DNA of 64,000 nt from Blastocladiella emersonii ATCC 22665. Taxonomy: Eukaryota; Blastocladiomycota; Blastocladiomycetes; Blastocladiales; Blastocladiaceae. Each line of letters begins with the position of its first letter. Position 1 is the first letter of the stretch. The stretch covers positions 1,922,001 to 1,986,000 of the forward strand of contig JANHCV010000004.1 of the NCBI GenBank assembly GCA_025594325.1, read 5' to 3'. This document shows positions 19,427 to 31,380 of this stretch, one piece after another. The notes beneath the pieces are model-generated. The model searched no databases. It worked only from the letters and a program-made list of their open reading frames with translations, and had not been told where the DNA came from. The position numbers and the translations under genes were made by a program.

Positions 19427-22400
19427 ATGACCGCCGACGACTCGATCCATCCTCAACCGGCCGACGACGGCGACGCCTACGCGGCAGTCCCTGCCCGCGA
19501 CCCCGCCGTTCCCGCCCCCGTCCTCGATCTCGGCTTCCTCGATCTGTTCACCAAGGCCACCGATGGGACCGACCGCCTGCTCATGCTCGTCGGCCTGCTC
19601 GGCGCCGCCGGCTACGGCGCCCTGATGCCGGTCCTCGCCGTGCTGCTGGGCGACGTGGTCGGCCCGTTCATCGACTTTGACTCGACGCCGGTCGACGCCG
19701 ACCGCGACGCGGCCCTCGCCATCCTCCGAGCCCACGTCGTCAAGCAGGTCGTCCTGTTCGCCGCCCTCGGCCTCGCCACCATCGCCGGCGCGTACCTCAT
19801 GCAGGCGCTGTGGTCGTGCGCCGGTGAGCGCCGCACCCGCCACGCCCGCACCGCGTTCCTCGCCTCGGCACTCGCGCAGGACCTGGCGTGGTTCGACACG
19901 CACTCGGCTGGCGACCTTGCGTCGCGGCTCGCGAGCGACGTGTCGGCGTTCCAGGACGGCGTCGGCGAGCGCGCGGCCCAGGGCGCCGCGCAGCTGGTCC
20001 AGGTCGTCGCCGGGTTCGCCATCGCGTTTACGATCAGCGCCAAGCTCTCGGCGGTCCTGGTCGCGACGCTGCCCGTGTTCGCGGCGGCCAGCGCCGTGAT
20101 TGGCCGTGCGACGGCGGCGGGTGCAGCGTGCTCGCGGTCGGCGTACATCGAGGCGGGTGCGCACGCGCAGGAGACGCTGGCCAACGTGCGCACCGTGGCG
20201 GCGTTTGGCGGGCAGGCGCGCGCGGCCAAGCGGTTCGACGCGCTGCTCGACGCGACGGCGCGCGAGGCCGAAAAGTACGCGTGGCTCGCAGGGGCCGGGT
20301 TTGGCGCGTTTTACGGGTTCCTGTACCTCCTGTTCGGCCTCGGCTACGTCTACGGCTCGCACCTCGTTGCCACGGGCGAGCTCGGCGGCGGCGACGTTCT
20401 GGTACGGTTGTTCGATTGACTTGCGAGGTCAATGGATTGTGGCACTGACCCTCGATACGACACGCGAGCGTAGAAGTGCCTTTTCGCAATCAACACGGGC
20501 GCTTTCGCGTTCCTCGGCCTCAGTCCAAGCATGCAGGCCGTGTCCAAGGCGCGCGGCGCCGCTGCTCGGCTGTTTGCCGTCATTGAGAGCCAGCCCGCGC
20601 TGCGCAACGGTACCGTGACGCCGGCCACGCTCGAGGGCCGCATCGACTTTGACCATGTCTCGTTTGCGTACCCGTCCCGCCCCGAAGTGCCGGTCCTCAC
20701 CGACGTGTCGTTCACCGCTTCGCCCGGCCAGCGCATCGCCATTGTTGCGAAGACGGGCTCGGGCAAGTCAACCGCGGCGCAGCTCTTGTTACGCTTCTTT
20801 GACGCGACGGCGGGGACCATCTCGATCGACGGCACGCCGATCCAGGACCTCGACCTCGCGTGGTTCCGCAAGCACGTCGCGATCGTGGGCCAGGACGCGG
20901 CGCTGGTACGCTTTTCTCTCTCTCGACCGGCGCTGCCTAGACCGCCATGCTGACCCACACCCGACCCCCACCTGCAGTTCGACACGACCATTGCCGAGAA
21001 CGTGGCGTACGGCGCCATCGACCCGACCTCCGTCACTACCGGGCAGATCGAGCGGGCGTGCCGCGCGGCCCACGCGCACGACTTTATCTCGGCGCTCCCC
21101 GACGGGTACCAGACGCGCGTCGGCGAGCGCGGCAGCGGGCTCCTGTCGGGCGGCCAGCGCCAGCGCATCGCCATCGCGCGTGCCCTCGTGCGCGACCCCA
21201 AGATCCTCATTCTCGACGAGTGTACGGCGTCGCTTGACCAGCACGCGACCGAGATCGTTCAGGCCGCGCTCGACGCGGCCGCCAAGGGCCGCACGACCAT
21301 TGTGATTGCTCATCGGTGCGTTTACCTTCCTCATTCCTTGCATCGAACTCGAGCTAACCGTGTCTACCACACGCAGACTCGCGACCATTCGCGATGCAGA
21401 TTCAATCCTCGTCCTCGATCACGGCCGCATCGTCGAGCGCGGCACCCACGCCGAGCTCATGGCTCGCGCGGGTGCCTACGCGTGCATGGTCAAGGCCCAG
21501 GAGCTCATCTCGCCGACCACCGCCGCGAGCACGGCCGCCGACACTCACGGTCCCGACCAGCTCGCCATCATGCCGCACTCAGCCAAACCCACCCTCACCG
21601 ACTCGCCCGCACCCACCCCGACCGCGTCGCTGTGGCGCCGCATGCTCGAGCTGCAGCGGCCCGAGTGGCCGGTCCTCGCGCTCGGCGTCGTCATGGGCTC
21701 GGCCGTCGGCATCCTGCTGCCCGCGTTCGGCATCATCCTCGCGCAGGTCCTGTCCGTCTTCTCGCTCGCCGACGCGTCCGCCATCGAGTCGCAGGCCCGG
21801 TCGTGGGCGTACGTCTTCTTTGCGCTCGCCGGCGGTAACTTTGTCGTAACGCAGGTCCAGTTCGGCTGTTTCGGCGTCGCGGGCGAGCGGCTGACGCGGC
21901 GCGTGCGCAAGACGGCGTTTGCGGCGATGCTGCGGCAGGAGACGGCGTGGCACGACGCGCATGGCACGGGCACGCTGACGGCGCAGCTCGCCGACCACGC
22001 CGACCAGATCCAGCACCTGACGGGGCCCAACGCCGCGAGCTTGCTGCAGCTCGCCGTGTCGCTCGCGACGGGGATCGCGGTCGCGGCGTACTACTCGTGG
22101 CGCATGACGCTCATCGTCGTGGCGTGCGCGCCCGTCCTCGCCGCCGGCCCGTGGTTCCAGACGCTCGTCATCCGCCGCACCTCGCTCCCGCCCACGTCGA
22201 CCAACTCGACGACGACGCCCGAGCAGCGCGCGTGCGACGCGGTGCAGAACGTGGCGACGGCCAAGTCGCTCGGCATCGAGTCGCTGCTCGTGCGCCAGTA
22301 CGCCGCGTCGCTCTCCCCCACATACCAGGTGGCCATCCACCGCGCGGCGCTCGGGTCGCTCGGGTTCGCCTTCGCGCAGGCGACGCACTTTGTCCTGTAC

Positions 22401-23390
22401 GCCATCTTCTTCGGGTCGGGCTACCTGCTCGTCGCGGCGGGCTCGCTCACGGGCGCCGACCTGTTCCGGACCGTGTTCGTGCTGCTGTACGCGGCGGTCA
22501 GCTACGGGCAGGCGGCCGCGTTCACGGGCGTCGCGGTCCGCGCACGCGACGCGGCGCGCGAGTACGTCGCACTCGTCGACCGCGTCCCCCGAATCCGTGA
22601 TGATCCGGCAGGGTTCGCCCCCGTCGACGTGGCGGGCGACATCGACCTTTCGGGTGTCGAGTTTGCGTACCCGTCGCGCCCCGACGCGCCCGTGCTGTGC
22701 GGCTTCGACCTCCGCGCCGCCGCGGGCCAGCACATTGGAATCGTGGGCGGGTCGGGCCAGGGCAAGACGTCCGCGCTCGCCCTGCTGCAGCGCATGTACG
22801 ACGTGGGCGGCGGCACCGTGCGCGTCGAGTCGGGCGACGTGCGCGACTGGTCGCTCGCCCGGTTGCGCGAATCGATTGCCGTGGTCGCGCAGGACTCGGC
22901 GCTCTTCTCCGGCACCCTGTTCGACGCGATCGCGTACGGCGTCCCCGATGCCGACGGACCCGCGACACCCGCCATGGTCGAGGCCGCGGCGCGCGCCGCG
23001 CAGGTGCACGACTGGATCGCGTCGCTGCCCGACGGCTACGCCACGCGCGTCGGGTCCACGAGGGTGTCGGGCGGCCAGCGCCAGCGGCTCGCGATCGCCC
23101 GTGCCCTGATCCGCCCCCGCGCCCGGATCCTGCTCCTCGACGAGTACGCTGCGGCGCTGGACCCGGCGACCTCGGCAAGCGTCGTGGCGGCGGTCGCAAC
23201 CGTGGCGCGCGAGCGCGGCGTGACGGTGGTCTCGGTCGCGCACCAGGTCAACGTGGTCGCGCGATGCGACGCGATCCTGGTCTGCGAGGGCGGGCGCGTC
23301 GTCGAGCGCGGTAAGCACGCCGAGCTGGTCGAGCGTGGCGGCGTGTACGCGCACATGGTCGAGCGCCAGCGCGTTGTTGCCAACGAGTAG
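19427..23390 (+). CDS. Full-length ABCB-type (MDR/Ste6-like) ABC transporter
   Basis: Four exons (19427-20401, 20474-20905, 20978-21315, 21377-23390) give 1252 aa in the order TMD1-NBD1-TMD2-NBD2, the normal length for ABCB half-repeat exporters such as P-glycoprotein and yeast Ste6. NBD1 has [12 protein letters not shown], Walker [10 protein letters not shown], signature LLSGGQRQR, Walker [13 protein letters not shown] and the His of IVIAHR. NBD2 has [12 protein letters not shown], Walker [10 protein letters not shown], signature [21 protein letters not shown] and VAHQ. Both catalytic Glu residues are kept. The first Gly of Walker A in NBD1 is replaced by Ala, which may weaken that site. It would export hydrophobic compounds, lipids or peptides across the plasma or vacuolar membrane. 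It lies 620 bp downstream of the repeat-peptide gene on the same strand. The ATG at 19427 is the first in frame. Confidence 0.9.
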
Positions 23391-23776
23391 CTGTCTTTCG
23401 CTTGTGTTCAGTAATTCTTAGTATATTAGTTCTATTTCACTCTCCATATAGCGGTCCGGGTTCTGTTGAGCGGTCAGGCATCGAGTTATCTCTGCTCAGC
23501 GAGCTCGCTTGACGCGACTTATGATTTGTGAGCGGCCCGCATCGCAAGGCGGCCTGGCACGTTCGCGTCTCCAAGGTCACATGATATCGACGCGCGTCTC
23601 ACACATGCCTGTCGCGAGCTGTGGCCTGGAGGTAGAATTGATCAGTGCAATCGTCCTCCGTTTGCCCACGGTTTGCCCACCCCTTGTCATCGTCACCGAG
23701 CCATGCCGCAGCCAAGGTTCAAAATCGATTGGTACTCGCCCGCGCTCCCAAGCAAAGTCAATACATCACCGTTACC
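23391..23776. other. Intergenic region at the left border of the gene-poor island
   Basis: Less GC-rich than the flanking genes at its start; no gene seen. Confidence 0.5.
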
Positions 23777-25121
23777 ATGGAAGCTGAGATCGAAGCACTT
23801 CCGGAGAGCATCAAGAAGCTCGAGCAGTTCGCCACTGGCAACGTGGCCAAGGCCAATAAGTGGGAGATCAGCCGGCTAACGTGCCGGACAGCCAAGGAGT
23901 TCCTGGCCGCCATCAAGAAGCTGCCGTCATACGTGCACGGCGCGGCCTTGAGCCGCTCGGTGCACGCACTTCGTCATGTCGTTAACGCGGCGGCCGAGAC
24001 GTTTGCCTTCAAGTAGATCGCCAGGGATGCACCGCTCGGCGAGTCGCTCATCAAGCAGGTCGTGGGCATTCGGAGCCACATCGACACGCTGCAGTCGTTC
24101 CTCGAGTCCATCATCGCCATCGGGAGCGATCTCGTCGAGCTCGGCTGCTTGTCCAAGGCGGCGCTCAAGCTGGCGGTTGACGGCCAGCGAGACGCGCTCG
24201 CCAACGACGAGTCCTTGGCCATGGCTGAACTCAACAGCATCATCACCAAGCGCGCCATTACGCAGCTCACGCGCGCTTTCGATGAACTTGGCGCTGATGT
24301 CGCGGCCGAAGCCGTGATTGCGCTTTCTGCCCAAGTTCGCGCGCTCGAGCTGGCCAGCAACCCGATCGACCAACGTGCTCGTGAAGCGGCTGAACGACTG
24401 CTCAACCTGCTTCGGACGAAGCCGAACTTGTGGGACGCGGCCAACGCGCTCATCGCCGCTGCGCCATCGGCCCCGCTTACCACGACCTTTGAGTACATGA
24501 TCCCGGCCAACCGGCAGCCGGGTCAGTGGTCCACCGCGACACGCGTTGAGCAGAGATTCGATGTCTCGATCCAGTCCATCGCCTGCGCCGCGAGCGACAC
24601 GGCAGCAGCTCGCCAGCGCGCGGCCGTCCTCGCCGCCGCGTGGACTCGGCCGGGCCACCTCGACCACGTCGCGACGCTCATAGGGTTCGCCCCATTCGCG
24701 TCGCCACCTTTCCTCGTGATTTCCTCGGCCGTACAGCCGACCAGCTACTCCCCTTTCGTCGAGCAGCGTCCGAAACGCCATTTCGAGCTTCTGCGGCATT
24801 GCAACGGGGCTCGCCAACCTGCACGCACACGGCATCGTTCACGGTTGCCTCCGCACGAGCGAGATCCTGATCACCCCGTCGGGTGCTGCGGCCCTCTTCC
24901 CGACCGCCGTCAAGCGGGCACTCTCGGGCGCCTACGGCGTGACGCTCGACGCCGACGTCCCGTTCCTCGCTCCGGAACTCCTGGCCACGGCGGCCGCCAT
25001 TCCGACAGCCGCGTCGGACGTGTTCGCATTTGGCATGATCGCGTTCGAGATCGTTGGCGGCGCGCGCCCGGCTCCCAGCCAGCAGCCCGTCCGACCGAAT
25101 TCCTCGCGCAACTTCTCATAG
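23777..25121 (+). pseudogene. Broken protein-kinase-like gene
   Basis: The frame from ATG 23777 (MEAEIEALPESIKKLEQF) meets a TAG at 24014 and then continues in the same frame through a helical region of about 250 residues into a kinase N-lobe-like stretch with FLVISSAV as a hinge. Around 24790-24800 the frame shifts. In the new frame a C-lobe is readable: GLANLHAHGIVHGCLRTSEI, then FLAPELLATAAAIPTAASDV and FAFGMIAFEIVGG, ending at 25121. The catalytic HRD is replaced by HGC and no DFG is seen (ALFP at that place), so the ancestor may already have been a pseudokinase. One stop and one frameshift make it a pseudogene; a sequencing error could explain one of these but hardly both. The domain order, helical part then kinase, resembles TKL-type fungal families. 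Confidence 0.6.
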
Positions 25122-25805
25122 GGCGGAATCATGCGCTTCGGTCCAGCATCCACCTCGGGCATCGTCGTGGTTTCACAAAGCAACGCTCTCATGGCCGTTT
25201 GCTTCGTATCGAACTCCTTGCCGCTCGGTGTTCGCCAACGGCTGGAACAGCAGGTTAATGTGCCTCGCGCACCGTTGACATCGAACCCTCTTTCGACTGA
25301 TGAGCAGCAACTACAGCTGGGTTCCGAGACCGTCCGCCCGCGCATCTCTGCTCCGAACTCGGCCAACAGCTCCGTCTACCACACCAACAGTTTGGCCGCT
25401 GGAGATACCGTCTCGGGGAGAAAACGTGGCAAAAACCCGAGCGAAACGGCCGAGAACAGCGCACGAAAGCGGCAGCGCTGATCTAGGGCCGTTTCGGCAT
25501 GCGATCATTCGTGTCGGTTGGCTTGAGCAAACGAGCCCAAGCAAGTAGCCTGTCCAATTCAAGTGTTGTAGTTCGAATAAAATGTACTTGGCATGACATA
25601 TAGCTAGTTTTCAGATGCGAGCGGTCGATTTCGAGCACAAGTTGCCGGCGAGGTGAGCCACGGACGCGTCGATCAAACATGTGACCGGCATGAGACAAGT
25701 TTGTTACGAGGCTGCGCGGCCCGATCGCTCCCCCAAACCGACCCACACCCGCCCCCAATGCATCTAATGAAGAACCACTTGCTGCATTGAACTAAGGACG
25801 CTATT
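25122..25805. other. Intergenic region in the island
   Basis: Base composition is more balanced than in the flanking housekeeping blocks. Open frames here carry no recognisable domain. Confidence 0.5.
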
Positions 25806-28800
25806 ATGACTTCCGCGGGACCTGCGCCGCCGCTTCGGCGATCGGCCCGACTTCGGGCCAGGGCAGCTGCTGCAGGGGCTGCTGCAGCGCACCAACCTGC
25901 CGTCGCTGGAATCGCCCAGATTAATCTATCGTTGTATTCTCTTACACCGGTCGAGCTTGCGCCTTCACGGAAGCGCCACCGTGCCGCACGTCAGCCAAAC
26001 GAGCTTACCTCAACCCACAATGTTCGTGATCCGCCAATCGCCCCATCGCCAAAGCGTCCTCGCTCCGTCCCCGAGCCCCGCCCCGCTACGGAACCGACTC
26101 CGGCTTCTCACGTTGCCTTTGTTCCAGCTGCAATCGATGCGCCTGTGCCTTCCCCTTTCACTTCATCGCAGTCGCCCGAATATCTCGCAGCTCGCTTGCA
26201 CGCCGAGCGCGCCGCCTGCGGGTGGTGGGTCCCGTTCGATGCCGCGGAGCACCCTGACTTGTCAGGCCAGGCAGTCATGAAAACGCCGGACCGCCCCGCG
26301 ACCGAGGCCGACGTCGCCGCGTGGATTGACAACCCAAATACCCAATTCGACCAACCAGGCACGTTCAATGCGCGTTTGAGACGACACCACACTGGATAAC
26401 TTACGTGCTACGTGGACTAGACTTGTTTCTCGGCGCCGATACCGTCGTGCTGGCTCATTGGCTTCCAATGCTCCACGACAATCTGAGTCTCTCAGAAAAG
26501 TGGCGCAACCTCGCGTGCCCCGTACTCGCCGAGCTGGTCGTCCACCGCGAGGCTGTTTTCCGGCTCGAACGCGTGCACCGCGAAGGCGCGAATGCGAAGC
26601 GACATGTGGGCCAAGGAGCCGTCGAGTGCGTCACCTACCGTTGCATGGCTCCTGAATCGTTTGACGCTTCGCGCGAGTACACTCTCAGCGACTTCATGCC
26701 TGTCATTGAACAGGACCCGTACTTCACGCAGCACCACCGCCAAACTTGGGACATCCTGAAAGACTCTGGCCGCATCGCGATCATGAACATGCTTTCGCTT
26801 GACGGTGACTCCACGTTTACCGTGCCAGACGCGCGCCGGGCCGCTGAGTCTCAGTGGGTTCCGCCTGGTTCCTTCAGCTACTCCGCGCCGTGGGCACGCA
26901 CCACAGGCTCAGTCCTCATGCCGGCGTCTCGCGACCTTCCTACGCGTCCCTTTGTCGACCTTGACCCAAGTTTCATGCCGTACCTCCGCTTGGTGCTGCG
27001 ACCCATCATTGGTGAGCGTTATCCCGACCTTGGCGCGCAGTTCACCTACCAGCTTGCTGCGTATCTTCGCACCGATAAGGCGAACCGCGACTTGTGCGAT
27101 CTGGAACGGCGCTCGGCTACCCGCCGACTCTTGCGCCAGCTGTTCCGACTCTACCACCCGACTATGATCAAGGAGCACGACGTCGAGTCGCTCATGATTC
27201 CTTCAATTGGCGGCGACTCATCTGCTGGATTGGCTATGGTCAATGGTACTTCCTCCGCTGCCGGTTCGCCCCTTACTTCAAACGGTCTTGCCTCGTGGCT
27301 TCATCAGCTCGAGACCGACAAATCTAGTCGCATGTTCGACATCAACTCTTCCCGCTCTCGCACTGAGCCGTACTTTCGGCTCGGCCCAGGCGGCATGCTC
27401 TACAACTATCTCACGGGTGAATTTGCTTCGACCTGCCGCCGCCATGGCTTCTTCCGCTGCCCAAACAGCAGCTTGTCGAAATTCGTGCAGCACTTGTTCA
27501 CATTCCAAACAACGCAGATAAGCGTTATGCGGGGCTCCTTACGCCCGCGCCGCACGACATGCCAATTCCGCTTGACGAAGCTGACTCTCGCTTCATCCCC
27601 TCGCGCGCTACTCTTGTTGTGCTTCCATCACGATCGTTTGTCAGCAACTGGCGAACAACTGCGACGCGCGCACTTGGCCGCTCGGCACGTATTATTCTGA
27701 TCCGCGACTTGGACAATTACCGCGCTACCACGTGGTTGGACATTGCGCGGACTTGGTTCTTTGCGACGCTCACTTTCTTAGCAGCGAGTACCGATCCGCC
27801 ATGCAGGTAGCGATTGGAAGCCTCGACTTGTGTGCCTGGCTGCCGCCTCGTATACAATTGCTTCACGCCGACGCGCCGTATGCCAAGCGGACTCTGACGC
27901 GAGAATTCGAGTTGATGGCCATAGGCCACGTACGCGGTGCTGTTGACGACGGTCTGCAGCATGGCGCAAATCCCAATGACCCCGCTGGTCATGTCGTTCT
28001 CAAGGGATTCAACTATCGCCGTGTTGTCGTCGCCCTGCCAACCCACGACACTGCTACCAAGTTGTTGACCCCTTTTCTCCAGAGCCTTCGCGCCGGGCTA
28101 ATGATTGGTGTTCATCGCGGTGGGGAGATTCTTTCCTTGGCGGAGCTTCACGAGCGCCTTCGTCCCATTATCAACTGCCACCTTCCCCAGGACGTTGACC
28201 TCGCCGCGGCGTTTCTCAAGCGGTTCGCCCGCGACTTGGCCCCGCGCTTCAGCCATAGCGCCATTCTTACGCCAGGGCTTCCTGCACTCGCCGAGGTCCC
28301 CGCCAACGGGCACATGCTTGCCCTCCGCCAAAGTCCACTTCTCTCGGCGTCCGCGTCGCGGCTTGGTGACATGTTTTGCGGCCGCGTGAAGCCAGGCAAT
28401 CGTACGGTCGCCGATCTCGTCGCGCACGCGTTTGAGCGATTGCGCCAGCACATTTCGGTGCCGCACGACATTTCATGGGCGACTGGGCATGGCATTGATT
28501 ACAGCGAGCTTCCGAGGCCCTATGTTCCAGTTCCGCCGCGCGACTATGACTCGTGGGGCAGGAAACGTCGCAATACGTGGCGAAAGCACTGTGAGCAGCT
28601 CATTGGACTTCCCGGGCCCATCGTTTTGTACTTTGATGCTGTCCAACTGCTCGTCGAGGCGCGTGCGGCGGCCCGCGCTGGAATTTAGTCGACCGAGGTG
28701 CCCAGCATGGCGGCTGTCACGACTGCTGCAACCCTTGGTGTTGTCGCCCCACCACAGCCAAACTTTGGCGTCAAAGTGCAAGCCGTGATCGACTACTTGC

Positions 28801-29249
28801 GCAGGAACGGCGACTGGTCGACCGTGATCTGGTGCCAGTCGCCTGAGCTTGCCGCTCTCATCACGCGTGCTGTCGCCCTGACGACCAAACTGCATATCAT
28901 CGATGCATCCTCACCAAACCGCAATCTTGCCGTGGACGCAGCCAAGCAATTCTTCTGGTGCAGGAAGACTCCGCACGCGCTTGCCTTGTTGCTCAACGGC
29001 GAAGGCGGTGACAGAGCGAATGCGCCGTTCTTTCCGCGAGTCCCGGATAGCGTCAAGCATATCCTCTTCGTCCATCCGGTCGTCGCCGCTTCCGACGCCG
29101 AGACGTTCAAGCTCATCGACCGCGCAATTGGTATCGCGCAGCACTCGAAGGTGACGGTGGACTGGCTCGTGGCCAAGGACACGGTTGAGGAGCGGCTTAT
29201 GCAGCCCATTCTCAAGAGATACGGCTTTTCGGTGCAGATTGTGCAGTGA
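25806..29249 (+). pseudogene. Disabled SNF2-family helicase-like gene
   Basis: The first part (25806 to about 26350, MTSAGPAPPLRRSARLRARA) is low complexity; it can be joined to 26405-27500 by a 47-nt intron or frameshift. The following frames carry SNF2-type landmarks. SRATLVVLPSRSFVSNWR and IRDLDNYRATTWLDIAR (about 27590-27740) match motif Ia/Ib. DLVLCDAHFLSSEYR matches the strand after the YRATT segment. KVTVDWLVAKDTVEERL, preceded by LIDRAIGIAQHS (about 29110-29200), matches motif VI. Frame changes occur near 27480 and 27745, and a TAG interrupts at 28686. No Walker A (GLGKT) can be read where GGMLYNYLTGEF suggests motif I should follow. The gene is therefore dead or specialised beyond ATPase activity, and I annotate it as a pseudogene. 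Codon usage is less GC-biased than in the flanks. Confidence 0.6.
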
Positions 29250-29455
29250 TTTTCAGTGTAATTGTTGTTTTCAGTTCTTTCCTTATACATATGTTTCTGA
29301 AGAGAACTCGCGAAAGCTCAGAGGTCGACGCGTTGAACAGAAAACGTGAGTGGCGCACCGCGTGGTCGCTTGATTTACTCCGAGGAGCATTGCGCATGAA
29401 CCGAAATGGCGAGAAACAACGCATCGCGTATGAAATATTGGTATCATGCTTCTGC

Positions 29456-30187
29456 TCAATCATCGTCGTCAGAATCCTCTTCACCATGGACATCAAAGAA
29501 CTGGCCTTGGCAGTCCGGCTCGCTGTGTCCGTCGTCGCTCCAGTACGAGTCATCGTACGGATCGTCGAGCTCGTACGCCGGCTGCCGCATGCACAGGTAA
29601 CAGTCCAGGTCCTTGGAGATGCACCAGTTTCGCGCCGCGCGCTGCTTGAACCAAGTAGCCTGCACGACCGATTCGGGTTTGAGCTCAAAATCCGGGTCGT
29701 GCTTGTGCCACCACATTAAGATGCTGGTGTGGCCGGCACGAAGAGCGTGCTCGAGGGCGTTGTTGCAGCGTAGTTCCAGGCCCGAATCTTTCCACCAGTT
29801 GAGCACGCGGAGGTCGCGCTTAGCGCTCGCCGTGTCGAGTGTCGCGGCCGAGTATTAATACTTGACGTTGAGGCCCGAGTCGAGCCACAACTGGAGTACG
29901 GCAAGGTGCCCGCCACGCGCCGCTCCGTCCATGGCCTGCTTCGTATAGCGCAAGCGAAGCCCTGAAGCGCTCTACCATTGGAGCCCACGAACACAGCCGC
30001 GTGCAGAAAGCGCATCCATCGACCAACACGGAAGCTTTGACGCAACGGCTCGGCGAAGCTGCTTGGTGGGACGAACCACGGCGAGGTAGGCGAGCAGTTG
30101 ACGCGGGTTGTCATGCTCCAGCTGCGCAACCTCGACCAGGATAGTTTCGACAAGCTCTGCGTGAAGTCGTTTCATGGTGTGCTTCAT
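29456..30187 (-). pseudogene. F-box/ankyrin-like family member A, two in-frame stops
   Basis: Read from 30187, the frame begins MKHTMKRLHAELVETILVEV, aligning with the intact members B (31139) and C (34505). A Trp codon of the conserved LQWW motif is changed to TAG near 29968. A 6-base insertion near 29860 adds a TAA within the KYSAA motif. There is no frameshift, and the total length (732 nt) equals that of the intact genes plus the insertion. The rest, including WWKDSGLELRCNNALEHALR and the acidic tail DDPYDDSYWSDDGHSE, is well conserved, so inactivation is recent. A copy of the element shared upstream of all four members lies at 30292-30317. Confidence 0.75.
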
Positions 30188-30413
30188 GGATTTCGAGTTT
30201 TCGGTCAAGCACTAGAGGGCGCGTTGTGCGGGCACGATGGAGCCTGCGATGGAGCCATGGTTCGGCTCGCGTTCCACTGGTCAGCTCAGAGACACGTGTG
30301 TGGCGTAACACCACACGTTTCGATCCCGCTTGCGCTTGCGTTGTTGTCCCGGTCATAGTAAAGCAACCATCACAAGTCATAAATTTTATGACCTAACAAC
30401 ACACGAATTACAC

Positions 30414-31139
30414 TCAGAAATCGCACTCGGGATCCCAGTCGCCGTGAGGGACGCAAAACTCGCCCCGGCAGTCCGACTCGCTGTGGCCGTCGTCGATCCA
30501 GTACGAGTCGTCGCCGCGGTCGTCGAGATAGCGACCCGATTGCCGATAGGAAAGACCTTCATCCAGCTCCTGCGCGATGCACCAGTTCCGTGCTCCGCGC
30601 TGGCGCTTCGAGGTGGCCCACACGACCGACTCAGGATCGAGCTCAAAGTCGTCGCAATTCTCGTACCACCACTCCAGGACGCTGGTGCGGCCGGTGTCCA
30701 GGGCATCCTCAAGCGCGTTGTCATAGCGGAGTTCGAGCCCCGCCTTCTTCCACCACTTGAGGACGCGGAAATCGCGGTTCTCGCTTGCCGCATCGAGGGC
30801 CGCATCCGAGTACTTGAGCTCGAGGCCCGATTTGAGCCACCACTGAAGGACCTGGACATGCCCGTTCGCAGCCGCCTTGTCCATGGCGGATTCGGTGTAG
30901 TTGAGCGGGAGGCCCGAATCGCGCCACCACTGGAGCCCGGCAACGTCGCCTCGTGCAGAAAGCGCGTCCATCGACCACCAAGGAATCTTGAGCGCGACGT
31001 TGCGACGGAGCTGCTCAGTCAAGCGGATCACGGCAAGGTAGGCGAGCAACTGTCGCGGATCGGCGTGCTCCAGTCGCGCGACCGCGACAAGAATTATTTC
31101 AATAAGTTCTGCAGGAAGTCTGTGCATGGTGTGGTTCAT
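30414..31139 (-). CDS. F-box/WW-ankyrin-like protein, member B (intact)
   Basis: A single exon of 241 aa. The N-terminus MNHTMHRLPAELIEIILVAV has the LPxEL..xIL start of an F-box, followed by a Leu-rich helix. Four ankyrin-like repeats of about 28 residues follow, each with a paired Trp in a V/GLQWW or VLKWW motif, as in LQWWLKSGLELKYSDAALDA. The tail is acidic and Cys/Trp-rich (DDSYWIDDGHSESDC). If the F-box is real the protein would link a target held by the repeats to an SCF ubiquitin ligase; that is inference. It has exactly the same length as member C and two broken relatives nearby, so this is a local tandem family. Similar Trp-Trp repeat proteins form large families in Blastocladiomycota, to my knowledge. 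A shared upstream motif lies at 31214-31235. Confidence 0.75.
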   Translation of the reverse strand: MNHTMHRLPAELIEIILVAVARLEHADPRQLLAYLAVIRLTEQLRRNVALKIPWWSMDALSARGDVAGLQWWRDSGLPLNYTESAMDKAAANGHVQVLQWWLKSGLELKYSDAALDAASENRDFRVLKWWKKAGLELRYDNALEDALDTGRTSVLEWWYENCDDFELDPESVVWATSKRQRGARNWCIAQELDEGLSYRQSGRYLDDRGDDSYWIDDGHSESDCRGEFCVPHGDWDPECDF

Positions 31140-31267
31140 GGGTCGGTAGTGTTCGAGAGAGCAAGGGAAAGGAGGCGACTTCCGCGACGCAATAATAAGC
31201 CGAGCACAGGCTGCACGTGTGTGGCGCGGCGCGGCCTTGCTGCGCGGTCATCACGAAATTCGTTTCA

Positions 31268-31380
31268 GGCTCGCAGGCGCCCACCCCGTTTTGCAGGCAG
31301 CTCCCCACAGCTTTGCAGGCACCCCCGCCGCTTTGAAGGCCGCCGCGCTCCTTTGAGAGCTTCCCCGCCGCTTCGCAGCC
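31268..31380. repeat. Minisatellite with 20-bp period, copy 1
   Basis: Units of 20 bases start at 31310, 31330, 31350 and 31370, with the pattern GCTTTG(A/C)AGGC followed by a C-rich half; two more degenerate units precede them. The same building blocks, in the opposite orientation, occur at 33.48-33.65 kb. Confidence 0.6.

Noticed and set aside
16503-23390. Calling the peptide/ABC region a mating-type locus
   Set aside because: No homeodomain, HMG, alpha-box or pheromone-receptor gene is adjacent; the GPCR at 63 kb is far away and of class A, not Ste2/Ste3 type.
29930-29990. tRNA-like GGTAGAGCG sequence on the minus strand
   Set aside because: It is the mutated LQWW codon region of F-box/ankyrin pseudogene A; there is no acceptor stem or T-arm around it.
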